Under the pieces are notes generated by a model, which was given only the letters and a program-made list of their open reading frames with translations, did no database searches and was not told where the DNA came from. Shown one piece after another: positions 21,813 through 33,810 of a stretch of DNA of 64,000 nucleotides; the stretch's first letter is position 1; every line of letters begins with the position of its first letter. Origin of the DNA: Darksidea phi (Eukaryota > Ascomycota > Dothideomycetes > Pleosporales > Lentitheciaceae); the NCBI GenBank assembly GCA_030770425.1, contig JASJFT010000211.1, positions 1 through 64,000 of the forward strand, in the 5' to 3' direction. Position numbers and translations under genes: made by a program.

Positions 21813-23805
21813 TCAGGCCTTAGCACGCACGTTCCGCACCAACACCTTCAACTTGGTGTCCGGAATCGTCATAGTACCCAGGAACATAGCTGAGGGCGCA
21901 GTCCCAGGGACGAGCCTCAAATCATACCGTTGAATCAGCTTCGCAAAAATCAGCTTCATCTCATTGACGGCAAAGAACCGTCCCGGACTACACAGCACGT
22001 CAGTTGGGTCAACGCACTTACAGCCGCAGTCCCTTACCAGGCATGTTTTCCGTGGCCGAAAGGGAGGTATTCGATGTCTGTGCTGACCATTTGGTGTTTC
22101 ATCGCTTTCTGGGATTCCTCCTTCAAGCGGCTGAATCGGAAGCCGTCGAAAACTTTGGGGTCAGCATAGAATTCCTCGCTGCGGTGGAGATGAAGAGCCG
22201 GCGCTGTGACAATTGCACCGGGAGGTACGACCGTGCCGTCTTTGAACCGGAACTCTTTACGGGCATTTCGAGTAAGGTTCGCTGTTACTTGTTAGAGGTG
22301 CTGGCGTGGCTGCAACTAGAGAGTGTTTACTTAGTCCGGTATTGTTATAACGTCCGCTTTCGCGGAGAAAGCTGTCCATCTTGACGAGCTTAGCGAGCGT
22401 TTGCTTCGTGATTTGGTCATCTTCGCAGTATTGCCGTACTTCTTCTCGCAGTGGCTGAGTGTACTTTTCCCATTCTGCTCCGAAAGTGTACAAGGCTGAT
22501 GTAAGAGTCTGGTCGTAGTGAGCATCCCAGCGGACCGGAAGAAGGAGGATTCTACCATGGTTGTAGAGTGAATGGACGCAACGTTCAAGGCCATGATGCG
22601 CTCGACGATCTGCGGAACGGTCCGCTCGATCGGAGGCGCGGCATCTACGAGCCATTGAATCATATCGTCCGGTTTCTCGCCTTCTTTGTAATCCTTGGTC
22701 AGACGCCTTTGAACGATAGGTCCCATGATCTTAATCGCACGCCTCTTGCGGAGTCCGATAGGCGTGAACCTGACCAGAATCCTGGCAAACAATGTCAGCT
22801 TTGGTCATGTTTGGCGCAGTGGGTATTGCGCACGGCTTCAACCAATTCGGGAACGGCCGAATGAGCTCCGCTGATAAGACGACATCTTGGGCATAATCCA
22901 TTGCATTCTGCAAGTGCTCTTCATTTTGGCCTAGGATTGTAAGCCGGTGTTCTAGTTCGTGCGGCCACTCATGCGATTCTGCAACCGGACCTACACAATT
23001 GCATCCCACTGAAAGCTCGATTGCTGACTTTTGCAACGATTTTGGCAATGATGTCATATAAGGGAACCTCAACCCAGTCTGTTGTGCTCTTAGTATGAAA
23101 TTTCATTTTGATAGTGACCATGATTTCTCACCTCTGGGGCTGCCAAATCCATACTGGAGCCCTTCCTCGACTTGTTGCAGCATGCCCGGAATGTTACTAG
23201 AAATATTCTGTGTTAGATTAATGCGGACTAGGGGGACATGGTATGTTCTATGCGCGACACCCCAGCCCATTGTCCATGGAATCTGGAATGCCTGTTGTGG
23301 AAATCAGCTATTATAAAGAAGATATGATAGCATGCATACAGCGCTAAAAGCATCTTGCGCGTTCAGCACGTCGTCGGGTGCGGCGAGGTACTATTTGACG
23401 TATTAGCGGCAACCGCGCATTGTTATATCTTCCCAAGTAACATACCTCTTTTATTTTTTCCTTCTCTGAAACTATAAGGTACTCGTCCTGGAGCGTTGAA
23501 ATCTTGAAATAGGATTTGTATTTGCTGCAGCCTTCGGTCATTTGCTTGGCTGGGTCTAGCATGAATCTGATCGCGCCTCTCCATTGACGAAGAATTGGGA
23601 AGGATCCATAGCCGATTCCTGGGACGTCTGGCTGCCCCCTTCTGTTACTTGTATTCGGTGCGAAGGATACAAAAAGGGCTAGACTTACCGACTTTCTGCT
23701 GTCGTAAACGTGTTTTATAAAAGCCAAGGCGACGATAAACCCAAAAATGACCCATGGCTGCGCGAGAATCGGCGACAGCACCGGAGACGAATATTCAGCA
23801 GCCAT
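21813..23805 (-). CDS. cytochrome P450 monooxygenase
   Basis: Ten exons: 23805-23689, 23631-23446, 23390-23340, 23291-23132, 23078-22995, 22930-22834, 22781-22556, 22508-22331, 22281-22038 and 21987-21813. They sum to 1518 bp, 505 residues. An N-terminal membrane anchor (PWVIFGFIVALAF) is followed by IPWTMGWGVAHRTYHVPLVR (helix B/C region), the I-helix segment ALNVASIHSTTM, the ExxR motif in FLRESGR, FDGFRF (PERF-type) and the heme loop FGHGKHACPGRF with its Cys ligand across the last splice. It would be a microsomal oxygenase needing a P450 reductase. The overall layout resembles fungal P450s of terpenoid and other secondary pathways; the substrate is unknown. It is transcribed away from the gene at 24167, sharing a 361-bp upstream region. 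Confidence 0.92.
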
Positions 23806-24166
23806 AGCACCCTACAATTGTCACGTAGTGTTACTTGAATCCTTCTCTGTGAGACCGAGGCCGAATGCATATTATCAGTCCCCAAGTCCTCGAATGGAGA
23901 TGTGGGGAAGCACGGACGGCAGAGTCAGTTCGACTGACAACGCTTGAAACCAAGCTAATCTCGGACGAGTCAGGGACCCACACCCGGATACGGTCCATAC
24001 GCTCGTATTTGGATGATCCTAATTGGCTGGTGTGCATCTGTCCGAGCATGTTCGTTGTAAGCCAGACGCGACAATAAGAACGCCTCGTTCTTGCACCTGA
24101 AAAGGGTACATCTGGATCCAGAACGAACCGAGGGATAACAACATCACGTGCACTCTCCATTGCGTC
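23806..24166. promoter_or_regulatory. shared upstream region of P450 and the 24167 gene
   Basis: The 361-bp gap lies between two divergent starts and so must contain both promoters. CGG triplets occur (for example CGGATACGG near 23994), a half-site type bound by Zn2Cys6 regulators, but short triplets are expected by chance and I claim no site. Confidence 0.4.
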
Positions 24167-24796
24167 ATGGCTACCGCAGAGCAGATGGCAGCGTATACGC
24201 AGCTCCTCAAAACATACCTCCCAGCACAAGACAAGCCTGTCACCGAAATTTCCGTTTTCGAGCTCAAACATGTGCAGTCCCCGGAGATTCTGCGCGATTT
24301 CGAGGAACGCATCATCGCCAGCACTCGAGGTGGGAAGGGAATCAAGCGCATGGCTTGGGGCTCCTCGCTCACCGACCAGAAGAAGCTGGTGTGGATGCTT
24401 GACTGGGAGAAGATACAAGACCACTGGGACTTTTGGCAAACGCCTGCTTTTAGGCCCGTCATTGAGGGGATTACTGATTTGTTTGTGGAGGGACGGCCGC
24501 TGGTCCGGCATTATGAGTTCGACCCGCCCGGGATGCTGGATCAAGAGTTTCAACGGATTCTTATCTGGAACCAAGAGAATCGTGACGTCGCCGCGGAAGA
24601 TGTCCTGAAGTGCAATGGAGCGAAAATGACCAGCACCAGTATAGCTTCCAATGGTGCATATGCTGTGGACATGGGTGAGGATACGTGGTGGTGCAGCGTC
24701 TTCGGTTACGCGGGCGAAGCAGAGGCTCGGAAGGATAGCGTCTTGGACAAGGGGGAAGCGGGGATCTTCAAGTTGAAATTTTCGGACACAGATTAG
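24167..24796 (+). CDS. uncharacterised fungal protein, ABM-like alpha/beta barrel fold suspected
   Basis: An intronless frame of 209 residues. Residues 25-115 carry a pattern typical of small dimeric alpha/beta-barrel (antibiotic biosynthesis monooxygenase-like) domains: ISVFELKHVQSPEILRDFEE, then MAWGSSLTDQKKLVWMLDWE followed by HWDFWQT. The second half (about residues 130-200) has a weaker resemblance that could be a second repeat of the fold. No signal peptide or membrane segment is seen. Small proteins of this type often sit in secondary-metabolite clusters as cyclases or cofactor-free oxygenases. It starts divergently from the P450 and ends 53 bp from the stop of the Baeyer-Villiger-type gene. 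The fold call is by pattern only. Confidence 0.7.
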   Translation: MATAEQMAAYTQLLKTYLPAQDKPVTEISVFELKHVQSPEILRDFEERIIASTRGGKGIKRMAWGSSLTDQKKLVWMLDWEKIQDHWDFWQTPAFRPVIEGITDLFVEGRPLVRHYEFDPPGMLDQEFQRILIWNQENRDVAAEDVLKCNGAKMTSTSIASNGAYAVDMGEDTWWCSVFGYAGEAEARKDSVLDKGEAGIFKLKFSDTD

Positions 24797-24849
24797 ACAG
24801 GAACTGGTACGTGCATTGTTGTACAGCAATTTCACCAATGTGATATGAC

Positions 24850-27106
24850 CTAGTTGATCTCCCACGAATGATCCGAATTTCTCAAGTAAGACGTCATTCC
24901 CAAAAAGTCATTCTTTGCCTCGGCTTCGATGCGGCCATTACCCAAGAATCCCCACGGGTCGTCGTCATGATACCGAATGTTGTAGTGCTCCCATCGAGGT
25001 GTTTTGAGAGTTTTGAGATAGTGAATTGACTCCGTCCGGTTAGCTCGTAATACTACCGAGGGGCAGGCAGCACTCACCGATCCTCCCCAGCACATAACCT
25101 TGCCGTCAACAGTGTTATTCTTGTACCAACTCCTGCATTTGGCACTGAAGACTGAGGTATCCATCCACTTGTCGATATACTCATTGAGCTTATCGGTGAT
25201 GTCTACACGCACGTCCATTGCTCTGATGCGCTCTGTTTGGATTTTTTTAACGGCCTCGATAACATACTCAATCTGTACTTCAAAACACGGAAGGACGGTT
25301 CCGTTTCCCAAATTTCCACGCGGTCCATTCATTACCCAATAATTGGGAAACCCTGGGGCAGCGATACCCAGATAGCACTGTGGTAAAGAATTCCAAGCCT
25401 TCTTGATCTCGACACCATCTACGCCAGTCAGACGGAAGTGGGGAGTCCAGGCCATATCAAAACCAGTTGCGCACACAATCATATCGACCTGGTGATGCTT
25501 TCCATCACTCGTAGTGAGGCCAGTCTCATTGATGGACTGAATTTCATCGAAGATGTTTGTGACATTCGGCTGAATTAGGGCTTCCAAGTAGCCATCGCCG
25601 GGTTTGAGGCGCCTGCAGCCCGGAGGAAAGCTCGGAATGAGTCTACGTTGGAGCTCGGAGTCGCTCCCTAGTCGCTTTTCCATCTCGTTACGCATGTACC
25701 ATTCGGCCATCTGAGACGCTTCTGTATCTTTGTAAAAGATGTTAAATCCACGGTTGATAGCGTATTCGATTTTCTTCCTGTAGGTGAGATGTTGTTCAGC
25801 ATTTTCAGAGAGGTATTTGATTTCGTGATCTTTGTAAAAGTATTGCTGAATGAGTGGGTTGGGTCTCTCCTCTAGCTTAGCGTTCTCTGGGATAGGCGCC
25901 TCAACCGGAATTCGTGGCATGGGTGGAGAAATCCATGTTGGGCTTCTGAGGAAAGCCCTCACTTCGGTAGCAACTAATACACTATGAGTGAGTTTGCATA
26001 GGTGCCTTATTCGCAAACAGTGTACCTTTCTGAATCTCAGGCAAAATCTGAATGCTCGATGAGCCTGTTCCAAGGATCGCCACTGTCTTGTCCTTGTAGT
26101 TGACCGAGCCTGAATATTGTTTGTCTTAGCATATCAGCGGTGGTTCTGCATTTATGCTTACTATCCCAGCGTGCGGAATGCACGACCGGACCCTTGAAGG
26201 TGTTGAGACCCTTGATATCTGGCCCTGTATTTCGCTAAGCCATTGTTGCGACAACTCTTGGTGATACTTACAGCGCCATTTGTTCAGCAGTCCAGAGCCA
26301 TTCATGAGGACATGGCACCAGTCTGTGAATGTCTTGCCATCATGCTCGATGACCACCTCCCATTGACCTCTTTCCTCGTTCCACGTTGCACAGAGAACAC
26401 GATGCTCCAACTTGATGTATATGGAGAGCTGTTCCTCGCGGTAAAAGTCTTGGAAGTAATCGAGGATCTCGGACGAGTACTGATCAGAAACACATCAGAA
26501 TAAGCACTGGAGTATCTCAGAAAGAGCGACGTACAGCGTAATAGGAAGACCAATTTGGATTCGGTCGAAAGGTGTAAGTGTACACATGTGCAGGACTGCA
26601 TATGTAAGCGATGCCAATGCAATGCGCATGATCGCATGCATTCGAGATTCTTACATACACGTCACAAGCGCACCCAGGGTACGTATCTAAAGACGATAAG
26701 TCTGTTCTTTACCAAGGCATTCAAAAGACATACTTTCAAACCAGGTGCCCCCGACTTGGCTGTTTTTCTCGTAGCAAACAAGCTCATAGTCTTTCAGCGC
26801 ATTACGCATCTTGTAGGCGGCACAAAGCCCTGTGGCACCGGCGCCAATATGGATAATTCGGACAATGGATGGTTGCGAATGCCACTGGTTTACGAGGCCA
26901 GACCGTCTATCGCGTTGAGGGAATTCGTCCGACCTGCACCCGTTGGCTACAGGTGCGCCATTCGCCTGCTCTGTCGTGTTGGTCATTATAGCACCCGAGT
27001 AGTCGTGATTTTCGTCAGTAGAGAGCCTGAGATAGTCTGCCTTTGTAGCAGGCAAGAGCACGGCCATTACATCGTCCAGCCTGCCAAGGGCTGGCGTGTT
27101 CATCAT
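24850..27106 (-). CDS. FAD-dependent Baeyer-Villiger-type monooxygenase
   Basis: Eight exons: 27106-26734, 26686-26659, 26595-26535, 26479-26272, 26224-26162, 26109-26026, 25973-25078 and 25029-24850. They give 1893 bp, 630 residues; an in-frame ATG at 26986 would give 590 and may be the real start. The FAD Rossmann motif GAGATG comes first, then [23 protein letters not shown] split by introns. Next are the family fingerprint F-K-G-x3-H-S-A-R-W-D (FxGxxxHxxxW) and the second, NADPH-side Rossmann motif ILGTGSSS. Near the C-terminus is MIVCATGFDMAW. Such enzymes insert oxygen next to a ketone to give an ester or lactone using NADPH and O2. It is divergent from the alpha/beta hydrolase, which could cleave such an ester. 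The substrate is unknown. Confidence 0.92.
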
Positions 27107-27253
27107 TCTTGTGAGTAGGCCTTAGTAAGCGGGCGCAACGGGCGGACGTAATGCAGGCGGTGTCAGTGTTTTAGCAGACCCATGTTTTTCCGGCGATCGA
27201 GTCAACCGTGTGCGCTAAAAGGCGCAGATGATCGCATTGCATGCCCAAACAAT
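27107..27253. promoter_or_regulatory. short bidirectional promoter region
   Basis: Only about 150 bp separate the divergent starts of the monooxygenase (27106, or 26986) and the hydrolase (27254, or 27182). The two are therefore probably co-expressed. No specific binding site is claimed. Confidence 0.5.
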
Positions 27254-28349
27254 ATGGAGCAGACGAAAGCACCGGAAGTCGCTTCGGGACCGGGCTACTC
27301 GTATGCGTACACGCTGTATCTTCACATAACAGCATGGATTTTGCGTAAACTCGTGGCTTCAATGACCGGAAGTGGAGCGAAATTTGATGCGCAAATTGCC
27401 GTGCCAACGCTAGGTATTGGAGAGGGAAGCGTATGGTGTTCGTTATGTTTACCAGCAGACCGCAAACGAAGAGCAGGAAGTGGGTTACCTCTCATTTTGG
27501 TTTTCGAGGGCGGAGGCTTCGTCCTTGGACAGCCATCGGACGGCGAACACATCGTGCGTTCATTATCGGACGAGGTGCGTACGACACTGTTCTTTCCACT
27601 TTCTTGGAAATCTAAACATCGCTCAGCTTGGGGCAGTCGTAGTCTCCGTGGATTATGCCAAGTCACCGCGGTACCCATTCCCGCACGCATTGCTCCAACT
27701 GCACGAAGTTCTCAGATGGACGCTCTCTGAAGGGTTCACGGAGCAAACCAAAGTCGTCATTGACCCCGCCCGCGTTGCTTTCATGGGAAACTCAGCAGGC
27801 GGCAACCTAGCAGCATCTCTATCCTTGCTCACGTCATACACGGCGGGACCATGCCGCAAGTTCAGAGAGGGATTGCCAACGCAGTACCGCCAGGTCGCGC
27901 AGATCCTGATCTACGCTAGCACTGCCTGCAACGAAGCGTATAGGAATCGGTACCAGGCGGCAAGCGTAGATGTTCAGGCAAAGTCGCTTCCAGTGTGGGT
28001 GGCCGAACTCATGGAGGCAGCTTATCTGCCACCTTTCGTGGACAAGAACTCCGTTTTTGTTGCGCCATTGCTTGCAGGGCAGAATCTACTGCGTGAATTG
28101 CAGCCGAGACTAGCTCAAGCCTCCGTGCATTTGGCCGGAATGGACTGTTTGAGAGATGAAGGGCAGCAATATGGTCGTGTGTTGGAGCAGGCGGGGATTC
28201 ATGTCGAGTTTCACGAATATTCCGAGGCTATTCATGGCTTCAGCCATTACAAGCAAGGCAGTAAGGACTACAGGAAGGATGACGTCGACGCGTGCTGGAA
28301 AAGCGTCACTGCCTTTCTCGCTAAAGCCTTCGATGTAGAGGTTGAATAG
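27254..28349 (+). CDS. alpha/beta hydrolase (esterase/lipase, hormone-sensitive-lipase type)
   Basis: Two exons, 27254-27574 and 27627-28349 (52-bp intron), give 347 residues; an upstream in-frame ATG at 27182 would add 24. The oxyanion-hole motif is FEGGGFVLG, where this family usually has HGGG. The nucleophile elbow is GNSAGG, with the Ser nucleophile. The acid is probably Asp in AGMDCLRDEG and the base His in EAIHGF, so a full catalytic triad is visible. There is no signal peptide, so it is likely cytosolic. Sharing a promoter with a Baeyer-Villiger-type enzyme suggests it hydrolyses the ester or lactone that enzyme makes. Its stop is 16 bp from the stranded stop codon of the disrupted bZIP gene (28366), so the two genes once ended tail to tail. 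Confidence 0.9.
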
Positions 28350-28365
28350 CGCAAAGCGCCACGTT

Positions 28366-28506
28366 TCAGAATAAATCGCAATTATTGTACTGGTGGTACT
28401 TTTTTGTAAAAGCTCGATCAACCTTCCAAAACTCTCGTGAGCAAGCTTGCTGTTCGACCATTCCAAGAACATCCAAGCTGACAAGAAAACCACTGCCGAG
28501 TGCACA
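28366..28506 (-). pseudogene. stranded C-terminal end of the disrupted bZIP gene
   Basis: Immediately beyond the left target duplication of Copia copy 2 (28507-28511), the minus strand continues open for 46 codons, including SREFWKVDRAFTKKY, to a TGA at 28366. If the element and one target duplication are ignored, these 141 bp are in frame with the bZIP exon that stops at the right target duplication (34067). A DUF3425-type bZIP is expected to continue about this far. Separated from its promoter by 5.5 kb, it cannot be expressed as part of the original protein. Confidence 0.8.
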
Positions 28507-28511
28507 TGTTG

Positions 28512-28767
28512 TGTCACAGTGATTTCAGTGTGAATCACTGTAGTGCGCAGTCTCTGAAAGTGAAAGCTCTGATTTCTATGAGTTGAAAAAGACGGCATTT
28601 TATGTACAGAAACGACCCCTAACTGTGCCTCAACACCAACACTGCTGGACTGTATTGGACACTGTTGGATTACGAGATTCAGCAAATAGCCGCCAGTACT
28701 AGGCTAATCCTTGTACTTAGCGAAATCTCTGATCGCGCTTAGTCCCTGAGCCGTCTGCTCCGCGATA
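28512..28767 (-). repeat. LTR of Copia copy 2 (left), almost unmutated
   Basis: 256 bp, from TGTCACAG to GCGATA. It keeps most CA and TG steps, so it approximates the original LTR; mutation rises steeply within a few tens of bases after it. In the element's own orientation this is the 3' LTR. Confidence 0.94.
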
Positions 28768-31700
28768 TACCCCCTTAGCTTGGAGGTACTCGTAGCCCTT
28801 AAAGCTAACCTATTTGATTAGGCTTTTAATATCAACGAGGCCTAATTACCTTATAAACTATATGTACTTTTACTTCGGGAGGATCTTAGTAAGTCCGTCG
28901 GCGGGTATCTTAGCGGTAGGTAGCTATTATACGTTAAGGCGGCTATAGATAACCTCCTATCGAATCCAGCTCTAATAGATATTAACGTATTTAAGCTTAG
29001 TATTAAGCTTTTCTTCTTACTTTATAGTAATACCGACCGTTTACTAGTTATCGTACTAAATAATAGATATCTTATTAAGTTTAAGGTTAAGTCCTTTAAA
29101 TAGCCTTAACTACTTAGCTATCTCTAAGCTAGTAAGGCTTAGGGCGAGTAGCTCTACCTTAGTCGTACTCTTAGTAATAGTATATTACTAAGCTAATTTC
29201 TAATTAATAGTTAGGTTAAATAGCTAAAATAGGTAGCCCTAGCTACTCCGGCGAGTATAGACGTCGTTAGTAAACGCTACGTCTACTACTCCTAGGAAAT
29301 TACTAGTAGCTCTAGACTATTTAATTATTTCGCTATTAGTCGTATTATATTCGACTACTTTACCGTATTATATAGTTATCTCTTATAGAGTATAATACTT
29401 CGTCTTATTAATATATCGCTATATATACTTAATTAAAGCTATATATTACTATCCTAGATTTATAAGGTAACTCGCTAATAGACTATAAGAACGAGCTAAA
29501 TTAGGTCGCGTTTACTATACGAGATACACGAGATAGCCGACTAGTTATTAAAAGTATTTCGTACGCGCCTTATTAGGTTCCTTAGTAAATAGCTTATACT
29601 AATTTACTATAAGTAGTATTTCTATAGGGCGAGAACCTAATTAGATATTAAACTCTCTAGTAACTTTATCGATATAGACGTCTTATACTAGCTAAATTAA
29701 TCGTTTCTCTATATCCCGTATAACTCGAATTCCTAGATACTACTTTAAATTACCTAGCTTCTTAATATTATAATAGTTTATAAGATCTATCTTAAAACGT
29801 TTATAAAGTCTAGTATTCTTAAGGTAATAGGCTATAACGACGTCGTCGACGTATATAAATAGAATTAGCTAGTTATTAATATATATATAAGAAAATCCTT
29901 CTACTCCTTATATACTAAGCTAATTTAATATTTTCTTTAGTTCGTTATACTATAATAGTAGTATCTCTTTAAGTCTATAGAGGGTATATAGTACCTCTAA
30001 AATCTTACCGTCGTACTTAAAACCGTCTAGTATCCTTATATACGTACGTTTCTTAAGCTTTATATTAAGAAAGGCCGTTAGAACGTCGTATTACTTTAAC
30101 TCTAGACTAAACTAATTAGTAATTATAAGTAGAGTACGAAATAAGCGAGTAGCTAGTATAGTAGCGTAGGTATTACTATATAGCTATTATAGATCGCCTT
30201 AAATTATAATCTAGATCTTAAATTTCGAGAGGTAGCTATTTATATCGATTTTATAGGTAAATATCTATATTAGTAGTAGTACCTCTATATTAGTATTAGT
30301 AGCTCGAAGTAAGATCTTTATAAAGTATCCTTTTACCTATACTAAGTAATATTCTATATTAGTAGTAGCTCGAAACTAATTACTATATAGATAACTACTT
30401 AGCTACTAAAAGTTCTTTAGAGGCTCGGGTAACTATAATTAGTAAACCTTATATTCTAGATTCTATCTTACTATCGTAATAAAGCTATATAGATAGTTAT
30501 ATATAGCGTTATCGGCGTTTATATAGAATAGTAAATATACTTAATAATATAGGTTACGTAAGCGAGCTAATCGTACTAAATATCCTTTTAGAATAATATT
30601 AGACTTATTAAGATCGAGATTTCGTCTTCTTAAAGTATTATTTCTAGTTCGATTAGGGCTATACCTAGGTATCTCTATTATACTAAGTTCTCGTAATAAG
30701 TTTATTAGTTAATTTTATTATATTAAAGTATTATTTAAAGGTATTATAGTATTATCTAAAGAGTTTTTAGAGTTCTCTTCCCGATTAGGACTAGCGCGGG
30801 CCGAATTAGGATTAGTACGAGTTAAAGGTATTAGTAAAAGTAGTCCTCTATAGAACTTAATATTCTTCTTAATAATCTTATTTTACTACGTCTAGCTATC
30901 TTACTATCTCTTACCCCCTACCTACGTATTAGTCGGAGAAGTAGGTATAGTTATTTTACTCGTTATTAGTTAATATAGCGTTAGTAGATTATCGACGCTA
31001 ATTTCCTTAGGATACTAAATATTAGGTATATCGAGTAGTTCGACGATTTTCTTAATAACTAACTCTTTAGTATAGTCTTCTAGGTTCTTAAAGAAGCTAC
31101 CTAAGTTAAATATAATATTACGAGTTCGAATTACCTAGTCCTTTATTAGTAGCTAGATACGATAGATATTCGTTAAATTATAACTAATAAGATAATCTAT
31201 TAATACCCTACTCTCGAGCTTATCGGCTTTCTTAAGCTATTTATTTAGTACGTAGGCTTTATAGCTAATAGGATATATATAAGTAACTTAAGGTTTCCTA
31301 CTCTAGATAAGCTCGTACGGTATTTTCTAGTTTAGCTTCTCTAATAGCGTCCTATTAAGAATATATACCGTTATTAGAAATAGTTTATTTAATAGTAATT
31401 TAGATAGGTTAGTCTAAAGTCGTAATACTCTCGCGTATATAACTAACGTTACTCTAGTATATTTAGTACCCCTATTCTATTCGTCTATATAGGGCGCTCG
31501 CTTCTTATACGTAATATCTAGGTCGTTATAGACCTATTTAAATAGGTTAGATAAGATACTAAATCCTCGCTTACTATTAGTTTAAACTTTAACGACGTTA
31601 TATTCGAATTAATATTATATCTTACGTAGGGTCCGTATAACCTAGTAATTAACGATAGGTTTTAAACGACTAGAAAACGTTTCTACTTTATACTACTTAG

Positions 31701-33810
31701 TATATTAATTAATACTATAGCCTCCGTATTTATCTCTATTAAGATACTCTTCTTCTATTAGTAGGAGCTAAACGATATCTAATAATATACGTTTAAACGG
31801 CCGTATTACGTAGTCTTCCTATTAACAACGCGAGATTTACTTTATAAGCTTCGTTTTAATATATACCTTATATAGCTTTTTATTATTAGCTCTATTAACG
31901 ACGACCCTATAGACGGCGTCCGTTAGATAAGCTATTATTCTCTAGCTAGGGTACCCCTATATTAGGTAAGCGACTTAATTACTAACTTATTATATAGGCT
32001 TTAGGGTATATAACTTCTAATAGCTAGTTATAAATAATAATAGTAGCTTAATATACAGTCTTCGTATAGCGTCGGTATTAACTAGCTAGTAGCTATTCGA
32101 ATACTCGAGTAGAGTAAGTATATTACTCTAGTTCTTATAATATAATACGTCATATTTTAAGTCGAAATAAATATTAATAGTATAATACCTTCCTAGTCCT
32201 ATTATATTAGTAATAAAGCTAGGAACTAGGATAACGTACGTTAATTAGATCTCTATTATACTATTATAAGGAGTACGGATTTTAAGTATTATAGAGCCCT
32301 AAGCTTTAACTTTTATAGCTCTAGTACTAGTACTAACGTATTTATAAGCTATAGCGTTATACTCTCGTTTCTAGCTAATCTATAGGTCTAAGTTAACGAT
32401 ATATATATTTAAATCTAGATCTAATATCTAGTAATTATAGAGACGCTTATTTCGTATAGTATCTTAATCTCTAGTAAGTACTACTAGATTATCTATTAGT
32501 ATAGCTATATCGTCGATTATATAGACTATATAAGTCGAGGGTTCTAATAGGCGAGCCCTATTATTAAAGCTAAATAGTATTATAGGAGTAGACTAAGCTA
32601 TCTTCCGTTTAATATAGTCTATTAAACGTTTAATAGTCTTATTAATACGAGCTTTAAGTATTAGATCGGCCTTTAGAGCTTTATCAACTCGGCGTCTAAC
32701 CTTAGTACTTATAGTATAGTTCTTAGAATATTTTTTTACTAAAGAATTAAGTATAAAGTAGTTAACCTACTAGTATACTCGTCTATAGAGATATATCTTT
32801 AGGGTCCTATTATTTCCCTTTTCCTAATTATTATTATTATTATTACTAGAGCTATTACCGTTATCCGTATTAGTAATAGTAAGTTAAGTAGTAGCTATAG
32901 TATTATATTCTATTATTATAGCTAGTTTAGTAACCTTTAGAAACGACTCGAACTTAGTAATATAGTATTATAATAAGCGTACTTCTACTCCGTTATACTA
33001 AGCCTTTAGAATATCTTAAAGAGTTAAGGTACTATACTTAGTATTAAACGTATAATATACTTTTACGAAGTCCTCCTATACGTAAGACGTTTTAATATTA
33101 GAAAGGCTAATAGTCTTATACTCGTTCGTAATCTTAATCTAGCTACGTAGCTAGTTAGCTAGCTTCTTACTATATAAGGGTATCTATAGTTACCTATATT
33201 TAGCTCTAAGTTCCTAACGTTATAAGGTATCTATAGGTATAATATACCTCTTTAGTATCTTAAGTCGATTCTATAGGCCTTCCTTATTCTATATTAAATA
33301 TAGGTTTATTACTACGATTATTTTACTAATCTCTAAGTTAATTATCCTTAGGCCTTTCTCTAGTTATTTATAGTCCTTCTTCTCTTTCTAATATTAGGTA
33401 AGCTCGACTCTATATAATATTCGATTATCGGACGATAGCTAAGCTATACTAATAGCGCCGGCTTTATACGCTATAAGCGAGAGTTTCGTTAACTCCTTAA
33501 TATCTAGTACCGTTTCGAGGTTAGGGTCGTAGTATTTCTAAACTTTATATTATTCGGCCTTATCCTTAAGGACGAATAGCTATCTATACTAGTTACTCTA
33601 AGTCTTAAGGACGACGGTAATACGTATTACTACGGGATCTTCTTTAGTATTTATTATTAATAATAATAGCTCTCTAAGCGCCGAGGAGTTTCTAGCGACG
33701 ACGAGGGCGATAGTAAGGGCGTTAGCTCTCTATACATTAATTAATATTAACGACGAGGGCGATAAGTTATTATTATTTAAGAGTAATTAGTTATAATCCG
33801 GGCTTATAAC

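Noticed and set aside
28110..28685. 191-codon minus-strand frame across the hydrolase end and the Copia LTR
   Set aside because: It overlaps the hydrolase coding exon and continues into the LTR; only the 28366-28506 part in another frame has meaning, as the bZIP remnant.
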